A stretch of 64,000 nucleotides of DNA from Hydrogenophilales bacterium 16-64-46 (GTDB lineage: Bacteria; Pseudomonadota; Gammaproteobacteria; Burkholderiales; Thiobacillaceae), in contig NCGY01000002.1 in the NCBI GenBank assembly GCA_002281775.1, positions 1-64,000 of the forward strand, in the 5' to 3' direction. Positions 8,270 to 17,171 of the stretch are shown piece after piece. Below the pieces are notes generated by a model. The model was not told the origin of the DNA. It saw only the letters and a program-made list of their open reading frames with translations, and searched no databases. Each line of letters starts with the position of its first letter. Positions within the stretch are counted from its first letter, which is position 1. The translations under genes were made by a program, and so were the position numbers.

Positions 8270-9694
8270 TCAATAACGGTAGTGGTCGGCCTTGTACGGG
8301 CCGGCCTTGTCGACGCCGATGTAGTTCGCCTGGTAGTCGGAAAGCTCGGTCAGTTGCGCGTTGAGCTTCTTCAACTGCAGGCGCGCGACCTTCTCGTCCA
8401 GATGCTTGGGCAGGGTGTAGACGCCGATCGGATACTTGCCCGAATCGCGCTCCTGCCACAGTTCGATCTGGGCGATGGTCTGGTTGGCGAACGACGACGA
8501 CATAACGTAGCTGGGGTGGCCGGTCGCGCAGCCGAGGTTCACCAGCCGGCCCTTGGCTAGCAGGATGATGCGTTTTCCGTCGGGGAAGATCACGTGATCG
8601 ACCTGCGGTTTGATCTCTTCCCACTGGTATTGCTCGATGCCGGCGACGTCGATCTCGTTGTCGAAGTGACCGATGTTGCAGACGATGGCCTGGTCTTTCA
8701 TCTTCGCCATGTGGTCGTGGGTGATGACGTGGAAGTTGCCGGTGGCGGTGACGAAGATGTCGGCGTGCTCGCACGCGTAGTCCATGGTCACGACGCGGTA
8801 GCCTTCCATCGCCGCCTGCAGCGCGCAGATCGGGTCGATCTCCGTCACCCAGACCTGCGCCGACAGCGCGCGCAGCGCCTGCGCCGACCCCTTGCCCACG
8901 TCGCCGTAGCCGGCGACGACCGCGACCTTGCCGGCGATCATCACGTCGGTCGCGCGCTTGATGCCATCAACGAGCGATTCGCGGCAGCCGTAGAGGTTAT
9001 CGAACTTGGATTTCGTCACCGAGTCGTTGACGTTGATCGCGGGGAATTTGAGTTCGCCCTTGGCATGCATCTGGTACAGGCGATGCACGCCGGTGGTGGT
9101 TTCCTCGGTGACGCCGCGGATCGCCAGCAGGCGGCTCGAATACCAGCCCGGCTCGGCCGCGACCCTGGCCTTGATCGCGGCGTAGAGCACGCGTTCTTCC
9201 TCGCTGCTTGGGTTGGCCACCACGGAAATGTCCTGCTCGGCGCGCGCGCCGAGATGCAGCAGCAGCGTCGCGTCGCCGCCGTCGTCGAGAATCATGTTGG
9301 AGTGGCCGCCGTCCGGCCATTCGAAGATGCGGTGGGTGTAGTCCCAGTAGTCCTCGAGCGACTCGCCCTTGATCGCGAACACCGGCGTGCCGGTGGCGAC
9401 GATCGCCGCGGCGGCGTGGTCCTGAGTCGAGAAGATGTTGCACGACGCCCAGCGCACTTCCGCGCCGAGCGCCTGCAGCGTCTCGATCAGCACCGCGGTC
9501 TGGATGGTCATGTGCAGCGAGCCGGTGATGCGCGCGCCCTTCAAGGGCTGGGCGGCGGCGAATTCCTCGCGGATCGCCATCAGGCCCGGCATTTCGGTTT
9601 CTGCAATGCGGATTTCCTTGCGGCCCCAGTCGGCAAGCGACAGGTCGGCGACGACGAAATCGGTGAAATTGGCGGGGGGGGTTTGAGCGTTCAT
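8270..9694 (-). CDS. ahcY: S-adenosylhomocysteine hydrolase AhcY
   Basis: 474 residues from the ATG at 9694. It splits S-adenosylhomocysteine into adenosine and homocysteine, removing the product inhibitor of methyltransferases. The NAD-binding loop [11 protein letters not shown] is at about 260, and the family signatures [14 protein letters not shown] and [13 protein letters not shown] (catalytic Lys/Asp) are present, ending in the conserved KADHYRY tail. The reading frame extends upstream to 9826, but the AAAGGA ribosome-binding site and the riboswitch immediately ahead fix the start at 9694. First gene of ahcY-(membrane protein)-metF. Confidence 0.97.
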   Translation of the reverse strand: MNAQTPPANFTDFVVADLSLADWGRKEIRIAETEMPGLMAIREEFAAAQPLKGARITGSLHMTIQTAVLIETLQALGAEVRWASCNIFSTQDHAAAAIVATGTPVFAIKGESLEDYWDYTHRIFEWPDGGHSNMILDDGGDATLLLHLGARAEQDISVVANPSSEEERVLYAAIKARVAAEPGWYSSRLLAIRGVTEETTTGVHRLYQMHAKGELKFPAINVNDSVTKSKFDNLYGCRESLVDGIKRATDVMIAGKVAVVAGYGDVGKGSAQALRALSAQVWVTEIDPICALQAAMEGYRVVTMDYACEHADIFVTATGNFHVITHDHMAKMKDQAIVCNIGHFDNEIDVAGIEQYQWEEIKPQVDHVIFPDGKRIILLAKGRLVNLGCATGHPSYVMSSSFANQTIAQIELWQERDSGKYPIGVYTLPKHLDEKVARLQLKKLNAQLTELSDYQANYIGVDKAGPYKADHYRY

Positions 9695-9725
9695 CACGCG
9701 TCCTTTCTGTAAATAAAAAAGAAAA

Positions 9726-9790
9726 CGTGAGCGCCGTTGGAAGGAAGCGTTCCGAGCCTGGCGGGTCAACCGTCGCAGCGCTCCTCGGAA
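9726..9790 (-). promoter_or_regulatory. S-adenosylhomocysteine (SAH) riboswitch
   Basis: The minus-strand leader of ahcY contains the SAH riboswitch core almost exactly: CCGAGGAGCGCTGCGAC, then GCCAGGCTCGG, then AACGGCGCTCACG. CCGAG (9788-9784) pairs with CTCGG (9756-9752) to form P1, and GAGCGC can pair with GCGCTC in the long-range helix. SAH binding in this class turns the gene on, which suits an enzyme that removes SAH. The element ends 31 nt before the ahcY ATG. Confidence 0.92.
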
Positions 9791-9842
9791 CCGAGGCGGC
9801 ATTCTAACCCGGAAGTGCGGCTGCAAGTCACGTCATCCCGGA

Positions 9843-10229
9843 TCACGCCCACAACACCTCGACCGGATAGCCCCGCATAACGGCGTCTGCCGACACCAGC
9901 GTCAGGCCTTCGTGCCGCGCCTGGGCGATCAACAGGCGATCGAACGGGTCGCCATGCAGGCGCGGCAGGTCGGCGAGCGTCCAGATGTGCGGAAGCTGGA
10001 TTGGCAGCAACTCAAGGCCATTGTTGATTTGCCCTTCGACCAGCAGAGGCAAGGGTTGCCGCAAATCGAGTTTGCCCAGTGCGATCTTGATTTGAGCTTC
10101 CCATACGCTTGCTGCACTGAAGAAAATCTCGCTCGACGGTTGCCGCATGGCGGTGAGTACGTTCGGCGGTAAAAGCTGCGGAGATTTGTCCCACCAGATC
10201 AGCGCGTGCGTGTCGAGCAACAATCTCAT
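9843..10229 (-). CDS. vapC: VapC-type PIN-domain toxin
   Basis: A 128-residue PIN-domain ribonuclease. The acidic metal ligands are all present: Asp6 (LLLDTHALIWW), Glu44 (SVWEAQIK), Asp94/Asp97 (HGDPFDRLL) and Asp115 (LVSADAVM), so it should be active. VapC toxins cut tRNA or rRNA and are held inactive by the antitoxin. It overlaps the upstream antitoxin gene by 4 bp, as is usual for these modules. Confidence 0.92.
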   Translation of the reverse strand: MRLLLDTHALIWWDKSPQLLPPNVLTAMRQPSSEIFFSAASVWEAQIKIALGKLDLRQPLPLLVEGQINNGLELLPIQLPHIWTLADLPRLHGDPFDRLLIAQARHEGLTLVSADAVMRGYPVEVLWA

Positions 10230-10462
10230 ATCGGACCGTTGCCCAACCAGAATTCGTCGGGCAGCGGCGCATCGAAATCGTCGGCCATATAGAACTCGCC
10301 CTTGTGCAAACCCGGAATGCGCTGCACCGGCTTGGGCTCCACCGCAACCAGCTTGACCACGGGCTTGTTCGCGCGCGCGATCACGACCTCTTCGCCTGCC
10401 TCGACGGCGGCGATGAGCGCCGACAAATGGGTTTTGGCTTCGTGGATATTGACGGTTTTCAT
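10226..10462 (-). CDS. vapB: Phd/YefM-family antitoxin of the VapC-type module
   Basis: 78 residues from the ATG at 10462 (a TTG two codons upstream is less likely). The N-terminal half, MKTVNIHEAKTHLSALIAAV with GEEVVIARANKPVVKLV, is a Phd/YefM DNA-binding fold. The C-terminal half (FDAPLPDEFW) is the toxin-neutralising tail commonly seen with PIN-domain partners. The perfect inverted repeat at 10472-10500 directly upstream is the probable operator for autorepression. Confidence 0.92.
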   Translation of the reverse strand: MKTVNIHEAKTHLSALIAAVEAGEEVVIARANKPVVKLVAVEPKPVQRIPGLHKGEFYMADDFDAPLPDEFWLGNGPI

Positions 10463-10471
10463 GCGCAACCC

Positions 10472-10500
10472 AGCATTAGCTAAATGAGTTAGCTAATGCT
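10472..10500. promoter_or_regulatory. Perfect inverted repeat, probable operator of the toxin-antitoxin operon
   Basis: Arms AGCATTAGCTAA (10472-10483) and TTAGCTAATGCT (10489-10500) are exact complements, 12 bp each, around the 5-bp spacer ATGAG. It is AT-rich against the GC-rich surroundings and starts 9 bp upstream of the antitoxin ATG. Phd-family dimers bind such palindromes. Each arm contains the shorter palindrome TTAGCTAA. Confidence 0.75.
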
Positions 10501-10733
10501 AGCCACCCGTCTCGCCAGCGTCAAGCAGACGCCTCGCCTTCGCGCCAATTGAATTGGGCCGCAGAAGCAGTAATGGGCATCCCGCAGCGCATGCGCCTCG
10601 CCGGGTGCACCTGGCAGGCACTGTCATCCCGATAGCGCGCTGTCGGGTGGGGGCGTTCAAGCCTTCCAAAAAGACGCTGGGGGCTTGCGCCCCCATGCAC
10701 CCCCTAAAGGGTAGAGTGACTCAAATCACCGAA

Positions 10734-11453
10734 TCACCCGCGCCGCCGCGCGCGCCAGCCGATCAGCCCCAGGCCTGCCAGCAACATTGCATACGTCTCT
10801 GCTTCAGGAACAGCAGCAACGTCGCCAGGACGAACAGCCAGCGCATACATGACGTCACTCTTTCCGATTCCGTTCTGAAAGCCCGCGAAGGTCCCGAAGC
10901 CCCAAGCGAAAAACTCTGGCTCCGCCATGAACTCGGTACCGGACCAATAGCCACCGGGCTGAAAATTGATGAATGGACCGACGTTATCCAGCGTGCTATC
11001 AGGGTCGCTCCCTCCTTCAAATGCACCGCTGTCTGCACCCGTGTTCGTAAAAAAGCTCAGGTTGCCCAGCGTTTGGTGGTACAGGTGGGCCAGTTCGCTG
11101 CTGGCAGGATCGACGTTGTAGCCACAATCAGTACCCCCGTAAGCGAAGTCACAGCCAATCTCGCCACTGTCGGTGGTGGTCGGCAAACGCCAGTCGTTGT
11201 ATCCCCAATACTCCAGATTATTGGCCCAACTGACGGCCTCTTCCCATGTCATGAGACCGTCAGCGTTGTAGCCGCTGGTCTGTGCGTAGTTGGCGTCGGC
11301 CAGCCAGGTGATGTCGAGATCGGTGTCGTAATACGCCTCGAAGGTGGAAAGGTTGCCGTCGAGGTCGCGGCCTTCAAGGGCAGCGTGAGCGCTGGCGGCA
11401 AAGCATCCGGTGGCGATGAGGCTGAGGGCGATGAGCGGGGTGCGGTGGGTCAT
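10734..11453 (-). CDS. PEP-CTERM surface protein with DUF1566-like domain
   Basis: 239 residues. A signal peptide covers 1-24 (ALSLIATGCFAASAHA). The middle contains DITWLADANYAQTSGYNADGL..TWEEA and YNDWRLPTTTDSGE, the text of DUF1566/Lcl-type domains, then YWSGTEF. The C-terminus VPEAETYAMLLAGLGLIGWRARRRG is a PEP-CTERM sorting signal: PEP-like motif, one membrane helix and an Arg cluster. These proteins are cut by an exosortase and linked to the surface/exopolysaccharide. The gene is preceded by a sigma-54 element and an upstream dyad (11557-11662), consistent with PrsR control. Confidence 0.9.
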   Translation of the reverse strand: MTHRTPLIALSLIATGCFAASAHAALEGRDLDGNLSTFEAYYDTDLDITWLADANYAQTSGYNADGLMTWEEAVSWANNLEYWGYNDWRLPTTTDSGEIGCDFAYGGTDCGYNVDPASSELAHLYHQTLGNLSFFTNTGADSGAFEGGSDPDSTLDNVGPFINFQPGGYWSGTEFMAEPEFFAWGFGTFAGFQNGIGKSDVMYALAVRPGDVAAVPEAETYAMLLAGLGLIGWRARRRG

Positions 11454-11556
11454 GCTGGACTCCTGATCAGGATTTACGGGATGGACTGGTTTGCAGTAAG
11501 GGTCTCGTCCGGCTGCCGCACGCGTATTCCCTGCGGCTTGATGTCAAAATCCGGGC

Positions 11557-11572
11557 AGCAGGATTCAGGCCA
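11557..11572 (-). promoter_or_regulatory. Sigma-54 (RpoN) -24/-12 promoter of the PEP-CTERM gene
   Basis: The minus strand reads TGGCCTGAATCCTGCT, matching TGGCACG-N4-TTGCW at the invariant GG (-24) and GC (-12) with the correct 10-bp spacing. A start about 12 nt downstream would give a leader of roughly 95 nt to the ATG at 11453. The DNA is otherwise empty of genes from 11454 to 11902. Confidence 0.65.
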
Positions 11573-11645
11573 ACGCCAGCCTGCCTTGGGCAAGCAATTG
11601 ATCCGGCAATGATTTCTGGCAGGCTGACAGTTAGACCGGCAGAAG

Positions 11646-11662
11646 TGTAAATTTTTCCGACA
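11646..11662. promoter_or_regulatory. Probable PrsR enhancer (upstream activating) site
   Basis: TGTAAATTTTTCCGACA is an AT-rich imperfect dyad (TGT-N11-ACA) in a GC-rich gap, 73 bp upstream of the sigma-54 element, which is the normal distance for an NtrC-type activator. PrsR, encoded at 57319-58671, is such an activator and its family is named after a 'PEP-CTERM box' in promoters. The assignment is inference from position and the presence of the regulator. Confidence 0.5.
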
Positions 11663-11785
11663 CAAACGACCCGCCTCACGCTTGCGCAGCGTCTCGGATG
11701 CCGCTGCAATTGCGAATGACGACACGCCCCTCTGCAATCAGGCGGATAGACTTCGCTTCAGCTTGCGTGGGCGGGATGTCCAAAC

Positions 11786-11881
11786 GAAAACAGCCGGAGA
11801 ACCGGCTGGATGCACCAACTGAAAACAGCCGGCAAACTGGCTGGATGTTCCAAATGGAAACAGCCGGCAAGCCGGCTGTTT
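11786..11881. repeat. Three tandem 35-bp hairpin repeats
   Basis: Copies begin at 11786, 11821 and 11856 (period exactly 35 bp). Each starts GAAAACAGCCGG or GGAAACAGCCGG, followed by a complementary CCGGCTG/CTGGCTG, then GGATG(T/C)..CCAA. Each unit is a short hairpin; the third is a perfect 11-bp stem. A partial earlier copy (GGATGTCCAAAC, near 11774) suggests the array was longer. Confidence 0.75.
11858..11881 (-). terminator. Hairpin, probable terminator of the 47-aa gene
   Basis: AAACAGCCGGC and GCCGGCTGTTT are perfect complements around a 2-nt centre, 22 bp beyond the stop of the small gene at 11903. The stem is strong but followed by only three T residues in either direction, so termination may be partial. 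Confidence 0.55.
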
Positions 11882-11902
11882 CGGCACTGCGCGGACGCCG
11901 CG

Positions 11903-12046
11903 TCAGGAGGCCTTGCCCTTGGCGGGTTTCACGCCTTCGAGCATCTTGAAGATGCCTTTGGGCGAACCCTTGAACAGGCGCTTGAAGCTCTTCGACAGGC
12001 AACGGCGTTCCAGGGTGTTGCGGCGGGTGCGGCTACGTTCGGCCAT
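11903..12046 (-). CDS. Small basic protein, 47 aa, unrecognised
   Basis: An ATG at 12046 opens a 47-codon frame: MAERSRTRRNTLERRCLSKS, then FKRLFKGSPKGIFKMLEG, ending in a Lys-rich tail and TGA at 11903. A TAGGA ribosome-binding site lies about 7 nt upstream. The protein is strongly basic (about one third Arg/Lys) with one Cys, and has no signal peptide or membrane helix. The composition suggests nucleic-acid or ribosome binding, but I do not recognise the family. It has its own probable terminator hairpin (11858-11881). It lies 59 bp downstream of the stop of the Ca/Na exchanger gene on the same strand. Confidence 0.65.
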   Translation of the reverse strand: MAERSRTRRNTLERRCLSKSFKRLFKGSPKGIFKMLEGVKPAKGKAS

Positions 12047-12105
12047 GATGGATTCCTAATCGGACTGAAAACGGAGACGCGCATTCTACCAGAGGCCGCC
12101 CCTGC

Positions 12106-13176
12106 TCAAACCTGCGGCGGCCGCTTGAGGAAACTCACCAGGACGGTCAGCGCCGTCAGCGGCAGGACGAAGCTCAGCATGATGCTGGAGAACGCCTGCA
12201 AACTGTCGTGCTTTTCCGCTGCCAGCACCAGATAAAGCAGATAGGCCGCGTAATACCCCAGAAACATCCCGCCTTCCCAGCGCGCGATGACCCGCCCGGT
12301 GATGAGGATGGGCAGACAGGCAAAGGCAACAGCCAGCATCACCCAGAGATCGAAATTGCGTGCTGCTTCCGGCACGGCCAGACCGTTGCCCGCCACCAGA
12401 CCCGCTGCGCCGAGCACGGCCAGAAGGTTGAAGATGTTGCTGCCGACCACATTACCGACAGCAATGTCGCGCTGCCCGCGCAGGGCAGCCACGATGGAGG
12501 TGGCAATTTCCGGCATGGACGTGCCGACCGCGACGATGGTGAGGCCGATGACCAGGTCCGACACGCCGAACGCACGGGCAAAGGCCACCGAGGCGTCCAC
12601 CAGCCAGTTGGCACCCAGCACCAGCAGGCCCAGCCCGACTGCCAGCAGCAGTACCTGCACGCTCCAGTGACGGTCCCACTGGCTGGCTGGAATTTCGCTG
12701 GCAAATTCTTCGCTGGCTTCCCGGCCCGCTCGGCGCGATTGGAGAACCAGGAAAATCGTATAGGCGATCACCGCAGCAAACAGCGTGGCGGCCTCCTTGC
12801 GGTCGATCTGCCCGTCCAGCGACATGACGACGACGACCAGCGACGCCGCGATGAGGATGGGGATTTCCTGCCGGATGATCTGTTCGTGCACCAGCAGCGG
12901 AATGATCAGCGCCGAAACCCCCAGGATGAGCAGGATATTGGCGATATTGCTGCCGACCACGTTGCCGATGGCCAGGCTGCTCGACCCGGCCAGCGACGCG
13001 CCGATCGACACCGCCATCTCGGGCGCGCTGGTACCGAAGGCCACCACCGTGAGCCCCACGACCAGCGGCGAAATGCCCCAGGACACGGCGAGCCGACCGG
13101 CTCCCCGCACCAGGGCTTCGGCCCCGACCACCAGGGCGACCAGACCCAGTACGAACCACAACACCTGGGACAGCAT
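12106..13176 (-). CDS. Calcium/sodium antiporter (CaxA/YrbG family)
   Basis: 356 residues, about ten membrane helices in two inverted repeats. Each repeat carries an alpha motif: VVAFGTSAPEMAVSIGASLAG with NVVGSNIANILLILG in the first half, and IVAVGTSMPEIATSIVAALRG with NVVGSNIFNLLAVLG in the second. The conserved Glu and Ser/Asn residues bind Ca2+ and Na+ in this superfamily. The protein exports Ca2+ against Na+ influx across the inner membrane. It starts 3 bp after the metK stop, so it is probably the second gene of the metK transcript. Confidence 0.93.
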   Translation of the reverse strand: MLSQVLWFVLGLVALVVGAEALVRGAGRLAVSWGISPLVVGLTVVAFGTSAPEMAVSIGASLAGSSSLAIGNVVGSNIANILLILGVSALIIPLLVHEQIIRQEIPILIAASLVVVVMSLDGQIDRKEAATLFAAVIAYTIFLVLQSRRAGREASEEFASEIPASQWDRHWSVQVLLLAVGLGLLVLGANWLVDASVAFARAFGVSDLVIGLTIVAVGTSMPEIATSIVAALRGQRDIAVGNVVGSNIFNLLAVLGAAGLVAGNGLAVPEAARNFDLWVMLAVAFACLPILITGRVIARWEGGMFLGYYAAYLLYLVLAAEKHDSLQAFSSIMLSFVLPLTALTVLVSFLKRPPQV

Positions 13177-13179
13177 GGT

Positions 13180-14346
<1,167 letters not shown>

Positions 14347-14360
14347 GACTGCTCCTGTCA

Positions 14361-14394
14361 CCCCGGTTACGAGCTGCGTAACCGACTCACGGGG
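14361..14394 (-). promoter_or_regulatory. Structured leader hairpin before metK
   Basis: On the minus strand GGTTACGCAGCTCGTAACC (14383-14365) is a perfect 7-bp stem with a 5-nt loop. It is flanked by CCCC (14394-14391) and GGGG (14364-14361), which can extend it through an internal bulge. It ends 14 nt before the metK ATG, close to the GGAG ribosome-binding site. It does not match a SAM riboswitch class I know. Confidence 0.5.
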
Positions 14395-14420
14395 CTGGGG
14401 GAGCGGCGACGCTTTAGCTG

Positions 14421-14448
14421 CATTTATATCCCGCCCGCAAGTTGTCAA
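14421..14448 (-). promoter_or_regulatory. metK: Probable metK sigma-70 promoter
   Basis: A perfect TTGACA (14448-14443) is followed by an AT-rich TATAAATG (14428-14421). The TATAAA spacing is short (14 bp); reading TAAATG as the -10 gives 16 bp. The leader to the ATG would be about 65-70 nt. Confidence 0.5.
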
Positions 14449-14505
14449 GATTAACCCGGCGGCAGGCGCATTCTGCCGTGCGCATTCCCTTCGCGTCAAT
14501 CCCGC

Positions 14506-15366
14506 GTGATCGCGCTGTTCAAACTGCTGGCCCGACTGCCGCTGCCGGTGTTGCACGGTCTGGGCATAGCTCTGGGCTGGATCGTCTACTGGTCGCCCGG
14601 ACGTCACTCGGGGCGCATGCGGCACAATATCGAATCCAGTGGACTGTGCCCGACCGGGCACTGCGGGCATCTGCGTGCCCGCGCCATTGGCGAATCCGGC
14701 AAAAGCCTCACCGAGCTGATGGCGGTATGGCTACGCCCGTATGCCAGCACCCTGCGGCTCGTGAAGGGCAGCAGCGGCAGCGAGCATTTCGACGCCGCAC
14801 TGTCTGCCGGGCGTGGCGTCATCCTGATGTCGCCGCACATCGGCTGCTTTGAAATCATCAGCCTGTATGTCGCCAGTCGGCATCCCTTTACCGCCATGTA
14901 CAAGCCCCCGCGCAAGCCCCTCGTGGCCCGGTTGATGCGGATGGGGCGCGAACGCGGACAGGCGCGACTCGTGCCTGCCGATCTCTCCGGCGTGCGCGCC
15001 CAGTTCGCCGCGCTGAAACGCGGCGAGGCCATCGGCATCCTGCCCGATCAGGTGGCAAGTCTGGGCGACGGCGTGTGGGCCCCGTTTTTCGGCCGCCCGG
15101 CCTACACCCCCACACTGGCGGCCAACCTGCAACGCAAGACGCGGGCGGCCGTGCTCTTCGTCGTCGCCGAACGCCTGGCGTGGGGGCGCGGCTATCGGCT
15201 CCATTTCTGGCCGCTTCCCGGTGACCTGCCGGCCGACAAGGCCGAGGCTGCCGCTAGCATCAACCGCGAGGTGGAAGCGATCGTGCGGCGCTTCCCCGAG
15301 CAGTACATGTGGACCTACAACCGCCACAAGCGACCCGGCGGCGTCACGCCCCCCCAAGCTTCATGA
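14506..15366 (+). CDS. Lipid A acyltransferase, LpxL/HtrB family (copy 1)
   Basis: 286 residues from the GTG at 14506. A membrane-bound enzyme that adds secondary acyl chains to Kdo2-lipid A. One hydrophobic N-terminal segment (about 7-30) precedes the acyltransferase core. The catalytic H-x4-E pair is in [10 protein letters not shown] (about 106-115), with the later motifs [19 protein letters not shown] and WTYNRHK typical of the family. An ATGA overlap couples it to a second acyltransferase. The substrate chain (laurate or other) cannot be deduced. Confidence 0.9.
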   Translation: MIALFKLLARLPLPVLHGLGIALGWIVYWSPGRHSGRMRHNIESSGLCPTGHCGHLRARAIGESGKSLTELMAVWLRPYASTLRLVKGSSGSEHFDAALSAGRGVILMSPHIGCFEIISLYVASRHPFTAMYKPPRKPLVARLMRMGRERGQARLVPADLSGVRAQFAALKRGEAIGILPDQVASLGDGVWAPFFGRPAYTPTLAANLQRKTRAAVLFVVAERLAWGRGYRLHFWPLPGDLPADKAEAAASINREVEAIVRRFPEQYMWTYNRHKRPGGVTPPQAS

Positions 15367-16274
15367 AGCCGGCCAAACCCGGGCTTGCCCACCCCGGCCT
15401 CTGGGGCGTGTGGCTGGGCGTGGCGCTGCTCTGGCTGCTGCACTGGCTGCCGCTGCCGCTGCAGGCAGCGTTCGGCAACGCGGTGGGCTGGCTGCTGGCG
15501 CTGAAACCGGGTCGCCGCCGCAGAATCGTCGTGCGCAACCTGGAACTGTGCTTTCCCGACGTGCCGGCTGCCACCCGCCGCCGCTGGCTGCGCCAGACCT
15601 ACCAGACCTCCATGCGCGCGGTGCTGGAGCACGGCGTGCTGTGGTGGGCCTCGGACGCGCGCCTGCGCCGCCTGATCCGCATCGACAATCCCGAAGCCGC
15701 GCACGGCGACGGCACGCGCCCGGTGATCTGGCTGGCCCCCCATTTCGTCGGCCTCGACATGGGCGGCGTGCGCCTCACCATGGACTGGGAAATCGCGTCG
15801 ATGTACGCCCCGGCCAAGGACCCGGTCAGCGACAAATTCATGCGCGGCGGCCGCACCCGATTCCGCGACATCGTGCTGATCGCACGCCACGAAGGCATCA
15901 AGGCCACACTCTTTGCGCTCAGGTCTGGCCGCCCCTTTTATTACCTGCCCGACCAGGACCATGGCCGGCGCAATTCGGTATTTGTCCCCTTCTTCGGCGT
16001 AGCCGCCGCGACGGTGTCGGCCCTGCCCCGCATCGCCAAACTGGCCGACGCGCAGATCGTACCGGTCGTCACCCGCCAGCTGCCGTGGGGGCGCGGCTAC
16101 GCCGTGCGCTTCTACCCGCCCTGGGACAACTACCCGAGCGGCGACCTCGACGCCGACGTGGCGCGCATGAACGCCTTCATCGAAGATCGCATCCGCGAGA
16201 TACCGGCGCAATACCTGTGGCTGCATCGGCGTTTCAAGACCCGGCCGGCAGGTGAGCCCAGTCTGTATGACTGA
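15363..16274 (+). CDS. Lipid A acyltransferase, LpxL/LpxM family (copy 2)
   Basis: 303 residues from the ATG at 15363. It shares the family layout with the upstream gene: an N-terminal membrane helix (about 11-35), the catalytic H-x4-D pair in LAPHFVGLDMGG, then YYLPDQDHGRRNSVFVPFFG and the C-terminal WLHRRFK. The two genes differ enough to be specialised, probably one for each secondary acyl chain of lipid A, as LpxL and LpxM are. It overlaps the downstream GNAT gene by 8 bp. Confidence 0.92.
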   Translation: MKPAKPGLAHPGLWGVWLGVALLWLLHWLPLPLQAAFGNAVGWLLALKPGRRRRIVVRNLELCFPDVPAATRRRWLRQTYQTSMRAVLEHGVLWWASDARLRRLIRIDNPEAAHGDGTRPVIWLAPHFVGLDMGGVRLTMDWEIASMYAPAKDPVSDKFMRGGRTRFRDIVLIARHEGIKATLFALRSGRPFYYLPDQDHGRRNSVFVPFFGVAAATVSALPRIAKLADAQIVPVVTRQLPWGRGYAVRFYPPWDNYPSGDLDADVARMNAFIEDRIREIPAQYLWLHRRFKTRPAGEPSLYD

Positions 16275-16755
16275 CGCCCCGCGCCGCCTGCTGCCGGAGG
16301 AGGTCGGCGCGCTCGCCGCGCTCGCCAGAATCGTCTGGCAGGCCACCTATCCGGCCCTCATCAGCCAGGCCCAGATCGACGCCATGCTCGCCGACCGTTA
16401 CGCTGCAGCGCGCATCCGCAGCCAGCTCGACGACGCGCGGCACGCCTGGTGGGTAACCGGCTCGCCGCCCGCCGGATTCGCACATGTGTATGTCGACGCC
16501 ACCGCTGCCAAGCTCGACAAGCTCTACGTCCACCCCGGCCGACAGCGCCAGGGGCTGGGCACCGCCCTGCTGCACGCCTGTGCCGACTGGGCGCGCGCGC
16601 AGCGCTGCCTGGTCCTGCGGCTCCAGGTCAATCGTGGCAATATTCCGGCGATACGCGCCTACGAAAGCTATGGCTTCCACCTCGTCGAATCCCGCGTGTT
16701 CGATATCGGCAATGGCCATGTGATGGACGATCATGTGATGGAGATCACGCTGTGA
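16267..16755 (+). CDS. GNAT-family N-acetyltransferase
   Basis: 162 residues from the ATG at 16267; an upstream GTG at 16252 is possible but lies deep in the acyltransferase gene. The acetyl-CoA binding motif is [21 protein letters not shown] (R-x2-G-x-G), and the C-terminal [17 protein letters not shown] is the usual GNAT alpha4-beta7 region. The [19 protein letters not shown]-terminus resembles small-molecule or protein N-acetyltransferases. The substrate is unknown. Confidence 0.88.
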   Translation: MTDAPRRLLPEEVGALAALARIVWQATYPALISQAQIDAMLADRYAAARIRSQLDDARHAWWVTGSPPAGFAHVYVDATAAKLDKLYVHPGRQRQGLGTALLHACADWARAQRCLVLRLQVNRGNIPAIRAYESYGFHLVESRVFDIGNGHVMDDHVMEITL

Positions 16756-17171
16756 GTTTTGCCAATCCGGACGACGCCCTGGTCCACGCGCTCCTCCGAC
16801 GCGTACGCAGCCTCGCCGTCGTCGGCCTCTCGCCGCAACCGGCCCGCCCGAGTCATGCTGTGGCACGCGCCATGCAGGCTTACGGTTTCCACATCGTGCC
16901 GGTGCGCCCGTTGGTCGATTCGGTGCTGGGCGAGCGGGCCTATGCCCGCCTCGCGGATATCCCGTTTCCGGTCGATCTCGTCAACGTCTTCCGTGCCGCC
17001 GAACACCTGCCGGCTATCGTCGACGCCTGCCTGGCGCTACACTTGCCGGCAATCTGGATCCAGGAAGGCATCGTCAACGAAGCGGCCGCACAACGCGCCC
17101 GCGACGCCGGCATGACGGTGGTGATGGATCGCTGCCTCCTCAAGGAATACGTCAGGCTCAAAACCGCATGA
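16752..17171 (+). CDS. CoA-binding protein (YccU family)
   Basis: 139 residues from the GTG at 16752, overlapping the GNAT stop by 4 bp. It is a stand-alone Rossmann CoA-binding domain like that of succinyl-CoA synthetase alpha: [22 protein letters not shown] for the nucleotide loop, then [21 protein letters not shown] and [22 protein letters not shown]. YccU proteins are common and lack a proven reaction. It overlaps dapF by 4 bp, in a long coupled string of genes. Confidence 0.9.
   Translation: MSFANPDDALVHALLRRVRSLAVVGLSPQPARPSHAVARAMQAYGFHIVPVRPLVDSVLGERAYARLADIPFPVDLVNVFRAAEHLPAIVDACLALHLPAIWIQEGIVNEAAAQRARDAGMTVVMDRCLLKEYVRLKTA

Noticed and set aside
10499..10696. A 65-codon frame upstream of the vapB operator
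   Set aside because: No ribosome-binding site or conserved text; the Cys/Arg-rich translation and G-runs look like intergenic repeat sequence.
11467..11737. Two small overlapping minus-strand frames before the PEP-CTERM gene
   Set aside because: They cover the sigma-54 element and the upstream dyad, have no plausible starts and no family text; treated as regulatory DNA.
11786..11881. Tandem repeats considered as a CRISPR array
   Set aside because: Period is 35 bp with no unique spacers between units, only three copies, and no cas genes nearby.
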